Part shown: piece after piece, positions 7,227 to 17,300 of the stretch | How the letters are laid out: each line of letters begins with the position of its first letter | Numbering within the stretch: position 1 is the first letter of the stretch | Assembly (NCBI GenBank): GCA_023249645.1 | Contig: JAHFCF010000017.1 | Location: 1 to 58,698, forward strand | Direction of reading: 5' to 3' | Source of the DNA: Elusimicrobiota bacterium | GTDB taxonomy: Bacteria; Elusimicrobiota; Elusimicrobia; UBA1565; UBA9628 | DNA: 58,698 bases | Translations under genes and position numbers: made by a program | The notes under the pieces: generated by a model | Database searches by the model: none | Seen by the model: only the letters and a program-made list of their open reading frames with translations | What the model was told of the DNA's origin: nothing

Positions 7227-7987
7227 GCCGGTTCCATTCTACCAGTATCTTCCTTGTGGCGACAATAGAGGAAGGTTTCGATGTTTCCTCGGGGTCCGTG
7301 GACTGGGCATTCGAATATGCCGCACTCGGCCAAAGCAAGGAGTTTCAGGGCGGCGCGGACCTTCTCCAGAGCGAGCCGGCGATGTTCCGCATCCCGGACA
7401 ACGCCTTTGGGAGTGAGTTTGGGCTCGAGCTCGAACTGAGGCTTGACCAGGGCGAGGAGCTCGAATGGGATGGCCAGGCAGGGCAACAGCGGCGCCAGCA
7501 CGCGCGTCAGCGAGATGAAGGAGACATCCACGACGGCCAGGTCCGGCCTGGGTGAGAACATTCCGGGCCGCAGATCCTTGGCGTGCGTCTGCTCCAGGCT
7601 CGTGACGCGCGGATCGCCGCGCAGTTTGGAGTGAAGCTGGGCGGTGCCCACGTCCACGGCGTAGACATGCGTCGCTCCCCGCGAGAGCAGGCAGTCCGTG
7701 AATCCTCCGGTGGAGGCGCCGAGGTCCAGGCACACGCGGCCGGCGGTCCGGATGGGGAAGTGATCCAGGGCCGCGGCGAGCTTCAAGCCTCCGCGGGAGA
7801 CGAAGGGGTTGGCGTTCGATAGGACGGCGATCAGGTCCTCCTCCGCCGTCGGGGCGCCGGCTTTCTCGGCGGGTTTCCCGTTGACCTGCACCTGGCCGGC
7901 CATGATGGCGGCCTGGGCCCTGGTCCGCGTGGAAAAAAGTCTTTTCAAGACAAGGAGCTCATCGAGGCGCCGCTTGGTTTTGGCCAT
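7223..7987 (-). CDS. tlyA: TlyA-family rRNA 2'-O-methyltransferase
   Basis: 254 residues: N-terminal S4 RNA-binding domain (about 5-65) joined to an FtsJ/RrmJ-type SAM methyltransferase with the SAM motif LDLGASTGGFTD and a VVDVSFISL strand. TlyA proteins methylate cytidine 2'-OH in 16S/23S rRNA and are often misannotated as haemolysins. It starts 4 bp after the HAD gene stop and overlaps the glycosyltransferase by 4 bp. Confidence 0.92.
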   Translation of the reverse strand: MAKTKRRLDELLVLKRLFSTRTRAQAAIMAGQVQVNGKPAEKAGAPTAEEDLIAVLSNANPFVSRGGLKLAAALDHFPIRTAGRVCLDLGASTGGFTDCLLSRGATHVYAVDVGTAQLHSKLRGDPRVTSLEQTHAKDLRPGMFSPRPDLAVVDVSFISLTRVLAPLLPCLAIPFELLALVKPQFELEPKLTPKGVVRDAEHRRLALEKVRAALKLLALAECGIFECPVHGPRGNIETFLYCRHKEDTGRMEPA

Positions 7988-7991
7988 GCGG

Positions 7992-8606
7992 TCAGACGAT
8001 CACGCCCAGGGCTTTGAGCTTGCGGAAGAGATGCTCGGGACTGCGGAAGCGGATGGCGATTAGCCCTGCTTTTCTGGCCGCTCGGACGTTGGCCTTGAGA
8101 TCGTCGATGAGGAGCGCTTGCTCCGGCTTTTTGACCCCGGCGATCTTCAGGGCGGCCGCGTAGATGCGCGGCTCCGGCTTGCGCATGCCCACCTCGTGCG
8201 AGAGCACGGCCCCCTTCACGTGCTTGGTGAAGGCGTAGTTCTCGCGGATGTGCTCGTAGTGAAGGGCGTGCGTGTTGGAGAAGAGATAGGTGGGCAGCCT
8301 CTTGGACACCTTCTTGAGGATGGCCGCGACGCTGCGGTTGAGGGTGAAATGGTCGCACCAGAGCTTCTTGAACTGGTCGAACTCGCCTTCATATCCCAGC
8401 TCCTCGCGGAAGGTGCGGAAAAGTTCATCCGTTCCGAATTCGCCGCGCTCCAGGGCCTCGATCTTACGCGAGGTCCAGACGAAGTCCGCGATCTTGCCGG
8501 GACGGCGGCCCAGGGCGCCGGCGATCTCCTTCAAGACTTCGCGCGGGTTGAAATGCAGAAGCACGTTGCCGATGTCGAAGAAAACGACCTGGACGTCTGC
8601 TTTCAT
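7992..8606 (-). CDS. HAD-superfamily hydrolase (HAD-IA)
   Basis: 204 residues with HAD motif I FFDIGNVLLHF (nucleophile Asp near residue 11), a helical cap, motif II FSNTH, Lys in the MRKPEPRIY segment (motif III) and LIDDLKAN (motif IV). The pattern matches small phosphatases such as YihX/HAD-IA; substrate unknown. Its ATG overlaps the RluA stop by 4 bp. Confidence 0.87.
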   Translation of the reverse strand: MKADVQVVFFDIGNVLLHFNPREVLKEIAGALGRRPGKIADFVWTSRKIEALERGEFGTDELFRTFREELGYEGEFDQFKKLWCDHFTLNRSVAAILKKVSKRLPTYLFSNTHALHYEHIRENYAFTKHVKGAVLSHEVGMRKPEPRIYAAALKIAGVKKPEQALLIDDLKANVRAARKAGLIAIRFRSPEHLFRKLKALGVIV

Positions 8607-9556
8607 GGCTGGAGCAGGCCCTGCGCCTTCATGATCCTTTTGAAATCCTCGGGGAGGGGAGCTTGCACGCGGAGCTCCCGGCCCGTGGCGGGATGGGGCA
8701 GGGTCAGGGTCTGGGCGTGGAGCATCTGGCGAGGCGCGCCGAGCTTTTCGAGGTCTTGTTCCGAGAGGGTCTTGCGCACGGCTTTCATGTAGAGCTCGCC
8801 TGCTCCCATGTAGAGCTTGTCGCCCAGTACGGGATGGCCCAGGTGGGCCAGATGCGCCCGGATCTGATGCAAGCGGCCGGTGCGCGGCCTGGCGCGCACG
8901 AGGGAGACAGAAGCGCTTGAGGAGAGGCGCTCGAATTCCGTGATGGCTTCGGCTCCATGACCCACGGATTGGCGGACCTTGATCTCCCCATCCTCCTTGC
9001 CGATGGGAGCGTCCACGGTCTTGTGTTTCCAGGAAATACGACCAGAGGCCAGGGCCAGGTATTCCTTTTTTACGCGGTGGAGCGTGAAATGAGAGGTCAG
9101 GATGCGGGCGGTCTTGGGGTCCTTGGATAAGAGGAGCACTCCGCTGGTCTCGCGGTCGAGGCGGTGCGCCAGATGGAGGTGGAGGCCCTGGAATTGGTTT
9201 TTCAAGACCGAGGTGACGGTGTTGTTGTGGATCTTATCCGTGGGGTGGCAGAGGATCTGGGCCGGCTTGTCGATCACCAGGAGAAAATCGTCTTCATGAA
9301 GGATGGTGAATGCGATGTGGGGGCAGGGAAGCTCCGGGTGGCGGGGATAGCGGATGAGCACGGTCTCGCCCTCGGCCACGCGTCCGGAGGGTTTGGCCGG
9401 CTTGCCGCGCAAAAAAACCCTGCCGTCAGCGATGAGGCGCTGGACCTGGCTGCGCGAGTAGCGGTGCAGGCGCGAGGCCAGATACGAGTCCACCCGCCGC
9501 CCATCCTGCGGCTTCTGGACCTCGAACGGCACCTCCACCCACTCCATAAGTGTCAT
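8603..9556 (-). CDS. RluA-family 23S rRNA pseudouridine synthase
   Basis: 317 residues: N-terminal S4 domain (RRVDSYLASRLHRYSRSQVQRLI) followed by the RluA catalytic domain with HRLDRETSGVLLL, in which the Asp is the catalytic residue, and TGRLHQIRAHLAHLGHPV. Likely RluC/RluD type, modifying uridines in rRNA. An alternative ATG lies 3 codons downstream. The start region contains a small REP-like inverted repeat. Confidence 0.9.
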   Translation of the reverse strand: MTLMEWVEVPFEVQKPQDGRRVDSYLASRLHRYSRSQVQRLIADGRVFLRGKPAKPSGRVAEGETVLIRYPRHPELPCPHIAFTILHEDDFLLVIDKPAQILCHPTDKIHNNTVTSVLKNQFQGLHLHLAHRLDRETSGVLLLSKDPKTARILTSHFTLHRVKKEYLALASGRISWKHKTVDAPIGKEDGEIKVRQSVGHGAEAITEFERLSSSASVSLVRARPRTGRLHQIRAHLAHLGHPVLGDKLYMGAGELYMKAVRKTLSEQDLEKLGAPRQMLHAQTLTLPHPATGRELRVQAPLPEDFKRIMKAQGLLQP

Positions 9557-9572
9557 TAGTGACTGCCTGGCA

Positions 9573-9767
9573 CTATTTCCCCTTAAGGACCTCGACCTTG
9601 GCCTTGGCTTCTTCGAGCTGTTGCGTCAGGCCCTTGGACAGGGAGACGCCCTTCTCGAAAAGGGCGAGGGATTCTTCCAGCCCCTTGTCCCCGGATTCGA
9701 GCTCTTTGACGATGGCTTCGAGGCTCTCCAAGGAGGACTCGAAGGTCTCTTTCTTAGCTGTCTTCAT
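9573..9767 (-). CDS. xseB: Exodeoxyribonuclease VII small subunit
   Basis: A 64-residue two-helix protein with FESSLESLEAIVKELESGD and LEESLALFEKGVSL, the classic XseB signature. It binds XseA to form the nuclease that degrades single-stranded DNA in both directions. Its start lies 14 bp inside the xseA gene, consistent with translational coupling. Confidence 0.95.
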   Translation of the reverse strand: MKTAKKETFESSLESLEAIVKELESGDKGLEESLALFEKGVSLSKGLTQQLEEAKAKVEVLKGK

Positions 9768-10971
9768 TTTTCACCTCGCAGTGGATCTCACCTTGGGACA
9801 GGCGCACGCGCACCTGATCGCCGACCTTGACTTGGTCGGCGCGTCGCAAAATGAGGCGTTCAGGCCATTTCTCGGCAATGGCATAGCCGCGGCCCAGGAC
9901 CTTCAGGGGACTGAAAGCATCCAGCTTCTCCATCTGCAGCTGGAGGTCTTTTTGGGCATGGCGCAGGATCTGGCGGATGGCTTCAGGCAGTCTGCCGAAG
10001 AGCTCATCCACGCGTTTGATGCGCTCCTCATACATGCGGTGGGGGCTTTGCAACACAGGGCGCTCCGTAAGCCGCTTGAGGCGTTCCTCCAGGCTGCGCA
10101 GGAACTCCTGCAGGAAGGTCCTGAGATTTCTTTCACGCTCCTGAATGAGGGCCAGGACCGCAGATTTTTCCGGGACCGCGAGTTCAGCGGCCGCCGATGG
10201 CGTGGGCGCGCGCACGTCCGCGACGAAATCCGCGATGGTCGTGTCCGTCTCATGGCCCACGCAGGAGATGACGGGGATCGCGGAGGCGGCGATGGCCCGC
10301 GCGACGATCTCCTCGTTGAAGGCCCAGAGATCCTCCAAAGAGCCTCCGCCGCGGCCGACGAGGAGGATGTCCGGCTTGGCGTCGGATTCGTTGAAGTCCT
10401 GGATGGCTTGAGCGATCTCCTCCTTGGCATTCTCGCCTTGGACAGTGACGGGATAGAGCAGGATCTCCAAGAGAGGCCAGCGGCGAGAGAGCACCGTGAT
10501 CATGTCTTGCACGGCCGCTCCCTGCTGGGAGGTCACCAGGCCGATGCGTCGGGGATAGGCGGGCAAGGGCTTTTTGCGTTCCTCGTCAAAGAGGCCCTCG
10601 GCCGCGAGCTTGGCCTTGAGCTGCTCGAAGGCGAGCTGCAGGGCTCCTTTCTCGCGCGGCTCGAGCGCGCTTAAGATGAGCTGGATGTCCCCGCGTTTGA
10701 CATAAGAGGATACCCGCGCCCGAGCCAGGACCTTGAGCCCGTCCTGGGGCTTGAACTTGACGCCCATGCCCGCGCCCTTGAAAAGCACGGCCTGGATCTG
10801 GGAGTTTTCGTCCTTCAGGGTCATGTACGTGTGTCCCGAGGGATAGGCCCGGCAGTTGGAGATCTCGCCCTCGACCCAGAGCTCGGGGAAGGAGGCTTCC
10901 AAGAGTTCGTGGATCTGGCTGTTGACCTCGGAGATGGTGTAGACGCGCGTCGGGGGTTGTGAGAGTGGCAT
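9754..10971 (-). CDS. xseA: Exodeoxyribonuclease VII large subunit
   Basis: 405 residues: OB-fold ssDNA-binding domain (about 1-105) and a nuclease domain with the conserved GRGGGSLEDLWAFN at 206-219, then a long coiled-coil region that carries XseB subunits. Acts in DNA repair and recombination. It heads the xseA-xseB pair and is divergent from the O-methyltransferase gene 62 bp away. Confidence 0.95.
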   Translation of the reverse strand: MPLSQPPTRVYTISEVNSQIHELLEASFPELWVEGEISNCRAYPSGHTYMTLKDENSQIQAVLFKGAGMGVKFKPQDGLKVLARARVSSYVKRGDIQLILSALEPREKGALQLAFEQLKAKLAAEGLFDEERKKPLPAYPRRIGLVTSQQGAAVQDMITVLSRRWPLLEILLYPVTVQGENAKEEIAQAIQDFNESDAKPDILLVGRGGGSLEDLWAFNEEIVARAIAASAIPVISCVGHETDTTIADFVADVRAPTPSAAAELAVPEKSAVLALIQERERNLRTFLQEFLRSLEERLKRLTERPVLQSPHRMYEERIKRVDELFGRLPEAIRQILRHAQKDLQLQMEKLDAFSPLKVLGRGYAIAEKWPERLILRRADQVKVGDQVRVRLSQGEIHCEVKNEDS

Positions 10972-11021
10972 GGGACTGTGGATATATTAGCGTTTTTGTG
11001 GGAACTTGCTGAGCCAAGTGG

Positions 11022-11027
11022 TATGAT
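11022..11027 (+). promoter_or_regulatory. -10 box for leaderless O-methyltransferase mRNA
   Basis: TATGAT ends 6 nt before the ATG at 11034. No -35 box of good match and no ribosome binding site are present. Confidence 0.5.
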
Positions 11028-11033
11028 TTTTTC

Positions 11034-12044
11034 ATGACCAAGACCTGGACGCAGGATTCCATCAATGATCTGGCCCGCAGCTTCCACCCCGTGAGCGTGC
11101 TCCTCGCCGCCTCTGAGCTCGATGTCTTTACTCCGCTGTCTTCGAAGCCGCACAGCGCCGCTGAGATGGCTCGCCTGTGCCAAAGCGATCTTCGCGGCAT
11201 GTCCATCCTCTTGGATGCGCTTGCAGGCATCGGCCTGCTGAAAAAATCAGGCGGACGCTATGCCTGCGCCTCCGGTGTCGGGAAGGTTTTAAACGCGCGC
11301 CGACCGGGCAATACCCTGCCGGGCCTGCGTCATTTGGCGAATTGCCTCAGGCGCTGGGCCGATCTGGCCCGTGTCGTGCGCTCAGGCCGCCCTGCCGTCT
11401 GCCCTCCCAGCATACTCGGTCTTGCGGGCGACCGGGCTTCCTTCATCGGCGCCATGCACAATTACTCAGAACCTGTGGCGGAGCGTGTCGTTGCCCAGGC
11501 TAAGCCCGGTCGTTTTCGGGTCTTGCTCGACGTGGGGGGAGGCTCGGGAACCTGGACCATGGCCTTTTTAAAGCGACAGCCCCGGGCCAAGGCCATCCTT
11601 TTCGATTGGCCGCCAGTCATTGCTATGGCGCGTAAGCGTCTCAAGGCCTGCGGATTCGCCAGCCGCGTGAGCTTGGCTTGCGGCGACTTCCTTAAGGATC
11701 CCTTGCCCCGGGGAGCGGACCTGGCCTTAGTGAGCGCCATCGTGCATCAGAATTCGCGCGAGGAGAATAGACGGCTTTTTAAGAAGATATCCGCCAGTCT
11801 GGCGCCGGGCGGCCGCATCTTGATCCGCGATGTGGTGATGGACGATTCCCGCACCCGGCCTCTCTACGGCGCGCTCTTCGCGGTGAATATGCTGACGGCG
11901 ACTTCGAAGGGAGGCACCTTCACTTTGCGGGAACTGCGCGAGGACTTGGCGGCTGCGGGATTTTTAGGCGTGCGGCTTGTTCACCGCGACCCGGGGATGC
12001 ATTCCATCGTCAGTGCTACCAGATGCGCGCGCGCTTGTCCTTAG
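11034..12044 (+). CDS. O-methyltransferase (acetylserotonin/hydroxyneurosporene type)
   Basis: 336 residues: N-terminal winged-helix dimerisation domain (about 10-85), then a Rossmann SAM-methyltransferase domain with DVGGGSG at 166-172 and the late strand GGRILIRDVVMDD typical of Methyltransf_2 enzymes. These transfer methyl groups to hydroxyls of small aromatic or isoprenoid metabolites; no biosynthetic neighbours are present to name a substrate. Single-gene unit; its 3' end overlaps the convergent M13 peptidase gene by 29 bp. Confidence 0.8.
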   Translation: MTKTWTQDSINDLARSFHPVSVLLAASELDVFTPLSSKPHSAAEMARLCQSDLRGMSILLDALAGIGLLKKSGGRYACASGVGKVLNARRPGNTLPGLRHLANCLRRWADLARVVRSGRPAVCPPSILGLAGDRASFIGAMHNYSEPVAERVVAQAKPGRFRVLLDVGGGSGTWTMAFLKRQPRAKAILFDWPPVIAMARKRLKACGFASRVSLACGDFLKDPLPRGADLALVSAIVHQNSREENRRLFKKISASLAPGGRILIRDVVMDDSRTRPLYGALFAVNMLTATSKGGTFTLRELREDLAAAGFLGVRLVHRDPGMHSIVSATRCARACP

Positions 12045-14388
12045 GCAGGAAGAGTTTATCGCCTTCCTGGACGTTGAAGGCCTCATGGAACTCGGGCATA
12101 TTGGGCACCACGCCGTTGACCCGATACTCGGCTGGGGCATGTTCATCTGTTTCCAGGCTCAGACTGAGGAATTCTTTGCGGAGGATCTGTTGCCAGGAGT
12201 AGGCGAAGGCCAGGAAGAATCTCTGGTCGCCCGTTAAGCCTTCGATGATCGGGGCTTCTCGTCCGCCCAGCGAGAGCCGATAGGCCCGATGGGCGATGAT
12301 GAGTCCTGCTAGGTCGGCGATGTTCTCTCCCAAGGTCAGCTTGCCGTTGATGTGCTGTCCAGGCAGCGGCTCGAAGGCATTGTATTGGCTCACCAATAGG
12401 CCGCTGCGGGCTTCAAAAGCGGCCTTATCTTTGGGCGTCCACCAATCTTGGAGCATGCCGTCGCTGTTGAATTTGGCGCCGGTATTGTCGAAGGCATGGG
12501 TCATCTCATGGCCGAGGGTGCTGGCGCCGATGGCGCCATAGTTGGCCGCGTCGTCGGCGTCCGGGTCGAAGTAAGGCGCCTGCAGGATGGCGGCCGGGAG
12601 CACCATCTCGTTCAGATAGAAGTTGTTGTAGGCATTGACCGTCTGAGGGAGCATGTCCCATGCATCTCTGTCTATGGGCTGGCCCAATTTCGCGATCATC
12701 TGATCATAATCGAATCTGTTGGAGCGGCGCACATTGCCCATGAGGTCGCCAGCCAGCGTCTGCAGCATGGAATAATCCTTCCAACGCGACGGATAGCCGA
12801 TCTTGAGCCGGAGCTTCTTGAGCTTTTCCAAGGCTAATTTTTTTGTCTCCGAGCTCATCCACTCCAATCCCTGGATGCGTTCGGCGAAAGCCGCACGAAT
12901 ATTTTCAACCAGCTGGAGCACTCGTTGTTTGGAGGACTTGGGGAAATGTTTTTCCACGTAGAGCTTGCCCACGGATTCGCCGACCGCTCCATTGACCAGG
13001 GCCACGCCGCGCTTCCAGCGCGGCTTCATCTCGGCTTGGCCGCTGAGAGTGCGGATATAGGCGAAGCGGGCATCGACGAAGGCGGAGGGGAGATAGGGAG
13101 TGGCTCCCTCCAGCAGGCGCGCTTTCATGTAAAGCTTCCAGTTTTCCAAGGGTTGATCGGCCAACACCTGGACCAGGCCCGTAAAATAGCTGGGCTGATT
13201 GACGATAACAGAGGATTCCTCGGACCGGATGCCGGCGGCTTGAAGATATCCGGCCCAGTCCAGGCCGGCCAGAGCCGGCAGGCCGCTGATGAGCACCTTG
13301 TTGTAGGTTTTGTCTACGTCGTCATTCTCCTCTCTGGTCCACTGATGTTTGGCCAGGGCCTCTTCCAGGGAGAAGACGGTTTGAGCCTTCTCTGCCGCGT
13401 GATCTTCGCCGGCGAGCTTGAAGAGCGTGGTCACGTACTGGACATAAGCCTTGCGGATCCCCGCGGATCTTGCGTCCTGATTGAAATAGTAATCGCGGTC
13501 CGGAAGCCCCAGGCCGGACTGCCCGAGTTTGGTGATGTGTTTGGAGACGTCCTTCTCGTCCCTGGCGACATAAAGGCCGAGGGGACTGTCGATCCCCGCA
13601 GAGAGCGACTGGGCAAAAAAGGAGGGTAGCTCTGTCTTGGAAGAAAGGGCCTGTATTCGGGCGAAATCATCGGCCAAAGGTTGTAGTCCCAGGGATTCCA
13701 CCCGTTCTGTATCCATGAAGCTGTTGTAGAGATTCGCGACGCGCTCCTCATTGCTTTCCGGTGCCTGCGTCTTGGCCGCTAAGTCGGTAATGATCGCATG
13801 AACGATCTTTTCCGATCTGTCCTGCAACTGGTCATCAAAGCCGTACCTGACTTTATCCGCTGGTATGGAGGTGTTCGTGATCCAGGTACCGTTCATGTGG
13901 CGGAAGAAATCATCTTGGGGTCGCACGGAAAGATCTCTGTCCGCGAGATTGATCCCCACATTCCGGCCTTCGCCATAGATCTTGGAGAGATTCTTGCCGA
14001 GAGCCTGGGTCGTCTGAGGATCCTGGGTTCTGGGAATCTGATGGAGTTCTTCTCCTTCTTTTAAAAGTTGCGGCAGGAGGACTGGCTTATGTTCGCTGGG
14101 AGGAGTCGGGAGAGGAGCGGGCGTCGCGGGTGCGGGTAGGGTAGGGGCAGGGGGAACAACTTCTGAGGGAGTTAAAGCAGGAGGCATGTCGCCGAGGGGC
14201 TTCTCTGTGCTGCCGCCGATATTGAGTGCGGGAGCTGGCGGCACGATCTTGGCTGCTGCCGCGGCCGAGACGGGCTCGCCGCCTGGGGGCAGAGGTTTAG
14301 GCGCATTTCCACCTGGCATCACGCCCGCGCAGGGCAAAGGCGAGATGCTGATGAGAAGGCCGATCAGTATTTTCTTCGTACGAGACAT
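12016..14388 (-). CDS. Exported M13-family (neprilysin/PepO-like) metallopeptidase
   Basis: 790 residues with a signal peptide (MSRTKKILIGLLISISPLPCAG), a Pro/Ala-rich linker to about residue 105, then a full M13 domain. Zinc ligands are HEMTH at 627-631 and E688 in ENIAD (688-692), 61 residues on, as in neprilysin. M13 enzymes cleave peptides rather than folded proteins. The start codon overlaps the stop of the upstream M3-M49 gene by one base (TAATG), so the two are translationally coupled and probably digest peptides together outside the inner membrane. Confidence 0.92.
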   Translation of the reverse strand: MSRTKKILIGLLISISPLPCAGVMPGGNAPKPLPPGGEPVSAAAAAKIVPPAPALNIGGSTEKPLGDMPPALTPSEVVPPAPTLPAPATPAPLPTPPSEHKPVLLPQLLKEGEELHQIPRTQDPQTTQALGKNLSKIYGEGRNVGINLADRDLSVRPQDDFFRHMNGTWITNTSIPADKVRYGFDDQLQDRSEKIVHAIITDLAAKTQAPESNEERVANLYNSFMDTERVESLGLQPLADDFARIQALSSKTELPSFFAQSLSAGIDSPLGLYVARDEKDVSKHITKLGQSGLGLPDRDYYFNQDARSAGIRKAYVQYVTTLFKLAGEDHAAEKAQTVFSLEEALAKHQWTREENDDVDKTYNKVLISGLPALAGLDWAGYLQAAGIRSEESSVIVNQPSYFTGLVQVLADQPLENWKLYMKARLLEGATPYLPSAFVDARFAYIRTLSGQAEMKPRWKRGVALVNGAVGESVGKLYVEKHFPKSSKQRVLQLVENIRAAFAERIQGLEWMSSETKKLALEKLKKLRLKIGYPSRWKDYSMLQTLAGDLMGNVRRSNRFDYDQMIAKLGQPIDRDAWDMLPQTVNAYNNFYLNEMVLPAAILQAPYFDPDADDAANYGAIGASTLGHEMTHAFDNTGAKFNSDGMLQDWWTPKDKAAFEARSGLLVSQYNAFEPLPGQHINGKLTLGENIADLAGLIIAHRAYRLSLGGREAPIIEGLTGDQRFFLAFAYSWQQILRKEFLSLSLETDEHAPAEYRVNGVVPNMPEFHEAFNVQEGDKLFLPKDKRARIW

Positions 14389-17300
14389 TATTTCGCCAAA
14401 AGTGCTGTTTCCGCTGATTCGGGATAGAGGACCTGCACATCCACGATCTTTCCGCTGGAATCCCTCACGGGTGTCAGCTGCGGGCTGATGGGGGTGTAGC
14501 TGGCAGGGAGCTGGAGTTTTTGATATCTAGACACCACGTCCGCGCGCCATTCTTGGTTGATCGGATCGCCATAGGTGTCGAATAATTCTTTGGCGCCCGC
14601 ATAATCGCCCTCGGCCTTTATCGTCATGAGCTTGCCCAGGAGCTCGCCCACGCCCTCGTGCATTTTCTCGAGGTCCGTGACGTAAAGATAGATCTTTCCG
14701 TCGCGGCGCCTCTCCTCCACGGCGCGGGTCTTCTTGAGGAGATAGGTGACGATGATGTTGCGTGCTCGGGCATGAGCCTGGGTCAGCTTGTCTCCCGCGG
14801 GAGCCTTTTTGAGCTGGGTCAATCCGCCCTTGGTGGCGTAATCACGGTAAGCCTGTTCGATGATCTCGGGACTCTTGACCACTCCGAGGCTTTGCAGCTT
14901 GGGATCGGCGATGGCCCACAGGGCGAAGAGTTCAGCGCGAGCCTCTTCCAAGGCCGAGAAATATTCCTTGATATAAACGGCGGGCTGCCCCGCGAGCTTG
15001 TCGCTGACCTTGCCGGAGGCATGGCCGACCACTTCATGAAGAGCGACCATCAGGTTTTCCGCCTCACCAGACCACTTTTTATCGAGTTCAAGCTGATGTT
15101 GATCCCAACCGAATTCCTCGATGAGCTTGGACCCCACATAGCCGTCCCAAGATGCCTGTGCGTTGGAAATGATGATGTTCTTGCTGCCTTCCGTTTCTCT
15201 GAGAGATTCATCGTTAGGCAGATTGACGCCCAAGAGCAGGCCGGCTGTTGCGTCTCCGACCTCGTGGAGGACTTTGACCGCGTTGGCGATGATCGGGACG
15301 ACCTTATCCTTCTTGTATTTGGCATCCCAGGGGGCAGTCTCCTCGAAATAAGCCGATTGCCCCGCCACGATTTCGACGACCTTGGTGAATTCCTGGTCTC
15401 GGAAACTGATGATGCCTTCGAACGCCCCTCGCCTGCCGAGGGGATCCAGATAAGTCTCGATGAAGCCCAGGATGGCGTCCACCGGAGAATTGTCGTGCAT
15501 CCAGGCGCGGTTGTATTCCCTGAAGTCCGCCGGGTCCCCGCTTTGGAAAAAGGCGATGAGGTGCTGCAGGGCCTCTTTTTGCCGCGGGCTGAAGGCATAG
15601 GGCAAGGCCTGTTCCAGATGTCCGATGACCTGCCCCAGTTCCTCGGCGTATTTCCCAGGGGGGATGCCGCGCGCCGGGTCTCCTGCCCGATAAATTTCCT
15701 CTCGGATCGCGCCTCCTTCTTGGACCAGGCGGTCGACCACGGGGTACGGCTTGCCTTTATCCTGGGCCTCGGCTTGCGCCTGGGTCACGCCGGAGTAGAA
15801 GTTGACCGCGCTGCCTGCGAGTAAGTCGCCCTTGGATGAAGTGTTGGCCAGAAAGGGCTCGAAGCTCGGATCGAAGATGCTGGCTTGAAGCGTTTTCAGT
15901 TTGGCATCCAACTTTTCCGGCGTGTTGCCAGAAAATGCGCCGTTGTTCTGGGCCACGCGCATGGCTGAGCGCAAGTCCTCGACACTGAACGATGGGACGA
16001 ATTTCTCGTTGGTCTGATGGGAGTACTGGCCGTGATTGGCGAAAAACCGCAAAAAGTACTCGTGTATCTTCGCCCGGAGGGAAGAGTCGAGACCCTGGCT
16101 GTGGGTCAAGACCTGCTCCAGGAGTTCTTTGATCTCCACGGCGTGGCGATGCGTCTGGTCGAAAACGATGTCTTTTCCGGACCAGGCGGCTTGGGAAAGA
16201 TGGTAGGCCAGGATTTTCTGATCGAGCGGCAGCTGTTCGAATCCGTCGGCATAGAGCTGCAGAAATCCCAGATCCCCAACCCGATCCAAAAGATATCGAC
16301 GGGTGTTTGGCGCGGGGGTTGTCTGTTTTCCTTGGATTTCAGCCATGAACGCCTGTTCGTCCGGCGCGCGGCCGAGGAAGGCCTTGAGCGATTCCGGCTC
16401 CGGCCTATCGGCGCCATGTTCAAGGACCTCGCGCCGCCAGGCCATGCCCACCGCCGGGTTGAACAGGCCTTCCTTCTTGAAGCGCGTGAAAATGTCTTTG
16501 GCGAAGACTTCAGACCAGAGGTAGCTGTAGTATCCAGCGTCGTAGCCGTTCATGAGGTGGTCGAAGGCGGCTTCAGAGCGTGCGCCGGGCTGAACCGGGA
16601 TCAAAGCGATCGTTTCCATGATCTGGTTGAAGATGATGCTGGTTTCCTGCGGCACGGCTGTATGGAGGACGAGATCGATCATCCCATAGGCGACCTGGCG
16701 CAGATAGAAAAGCGCTCCCAGGTGGACGCGTCGAGCGGCCAGCATCTTTTGGAACAGCTCCTCCGGCAGAGGGGAGCCGTCTTTGTAATGGCCGCTGATC
16801 TCATTGAGGATCTCGCGCTCCCAGACGAAGTTCTCCAGCATCTGCGAGGGAGCCTCGACGAAGTCCCGGGCGACATTGAAGGCGGATGCGCTTGCGTAGC
16901 GGGTCTTGGAGAGGGTGTGATGCATCAGATGGCCGAACTCATGGAAGAAGGTCTCCACTTCGTCGTGCGGCAGGAGCGTCGGCTTGCCGGGCGTCGGCTT
17001 GGCCAGGTTGGCCACCATGGCTGAGACTGGTTTGAGATAGCTGCCGCCGGGCAAGGTCCGGCCGGAAATGATCGACATGACGGCGGCATGGGAATATTTG
17101 CCCTCTCGCGGATAGAGGTCGAGATAGAAGTAGCCCAATTCCTCGCCGCTCTGGGCATCGTTGACGCGGAAGAGCTTCACGTCCGGATTCCAGCGGTCCG
17201 CATTCGCAACCTCGGTGAACTTGACGCCCAGGATTCGCTCATAGACGCGCATGGTCCCCTCAACGACGCGGTCGACCGGGAAATATTCCTTGACCTTCTC

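Noticed and set aside
9540-9590. REP-like sequence around the RluA start (TAGTG..CACTA, TGCCTGGCAC)
   Set aside because: Resembles repeats known in other genomes, but there is no second copy here, and the symmetry is weak.
12016-12044. Frameshift suspected from the 29-bp overlap of the O-methyltransferase and M13 genes
   Set aside because: The genes are convergent and both have complete C-termini, so the overlap is natural.
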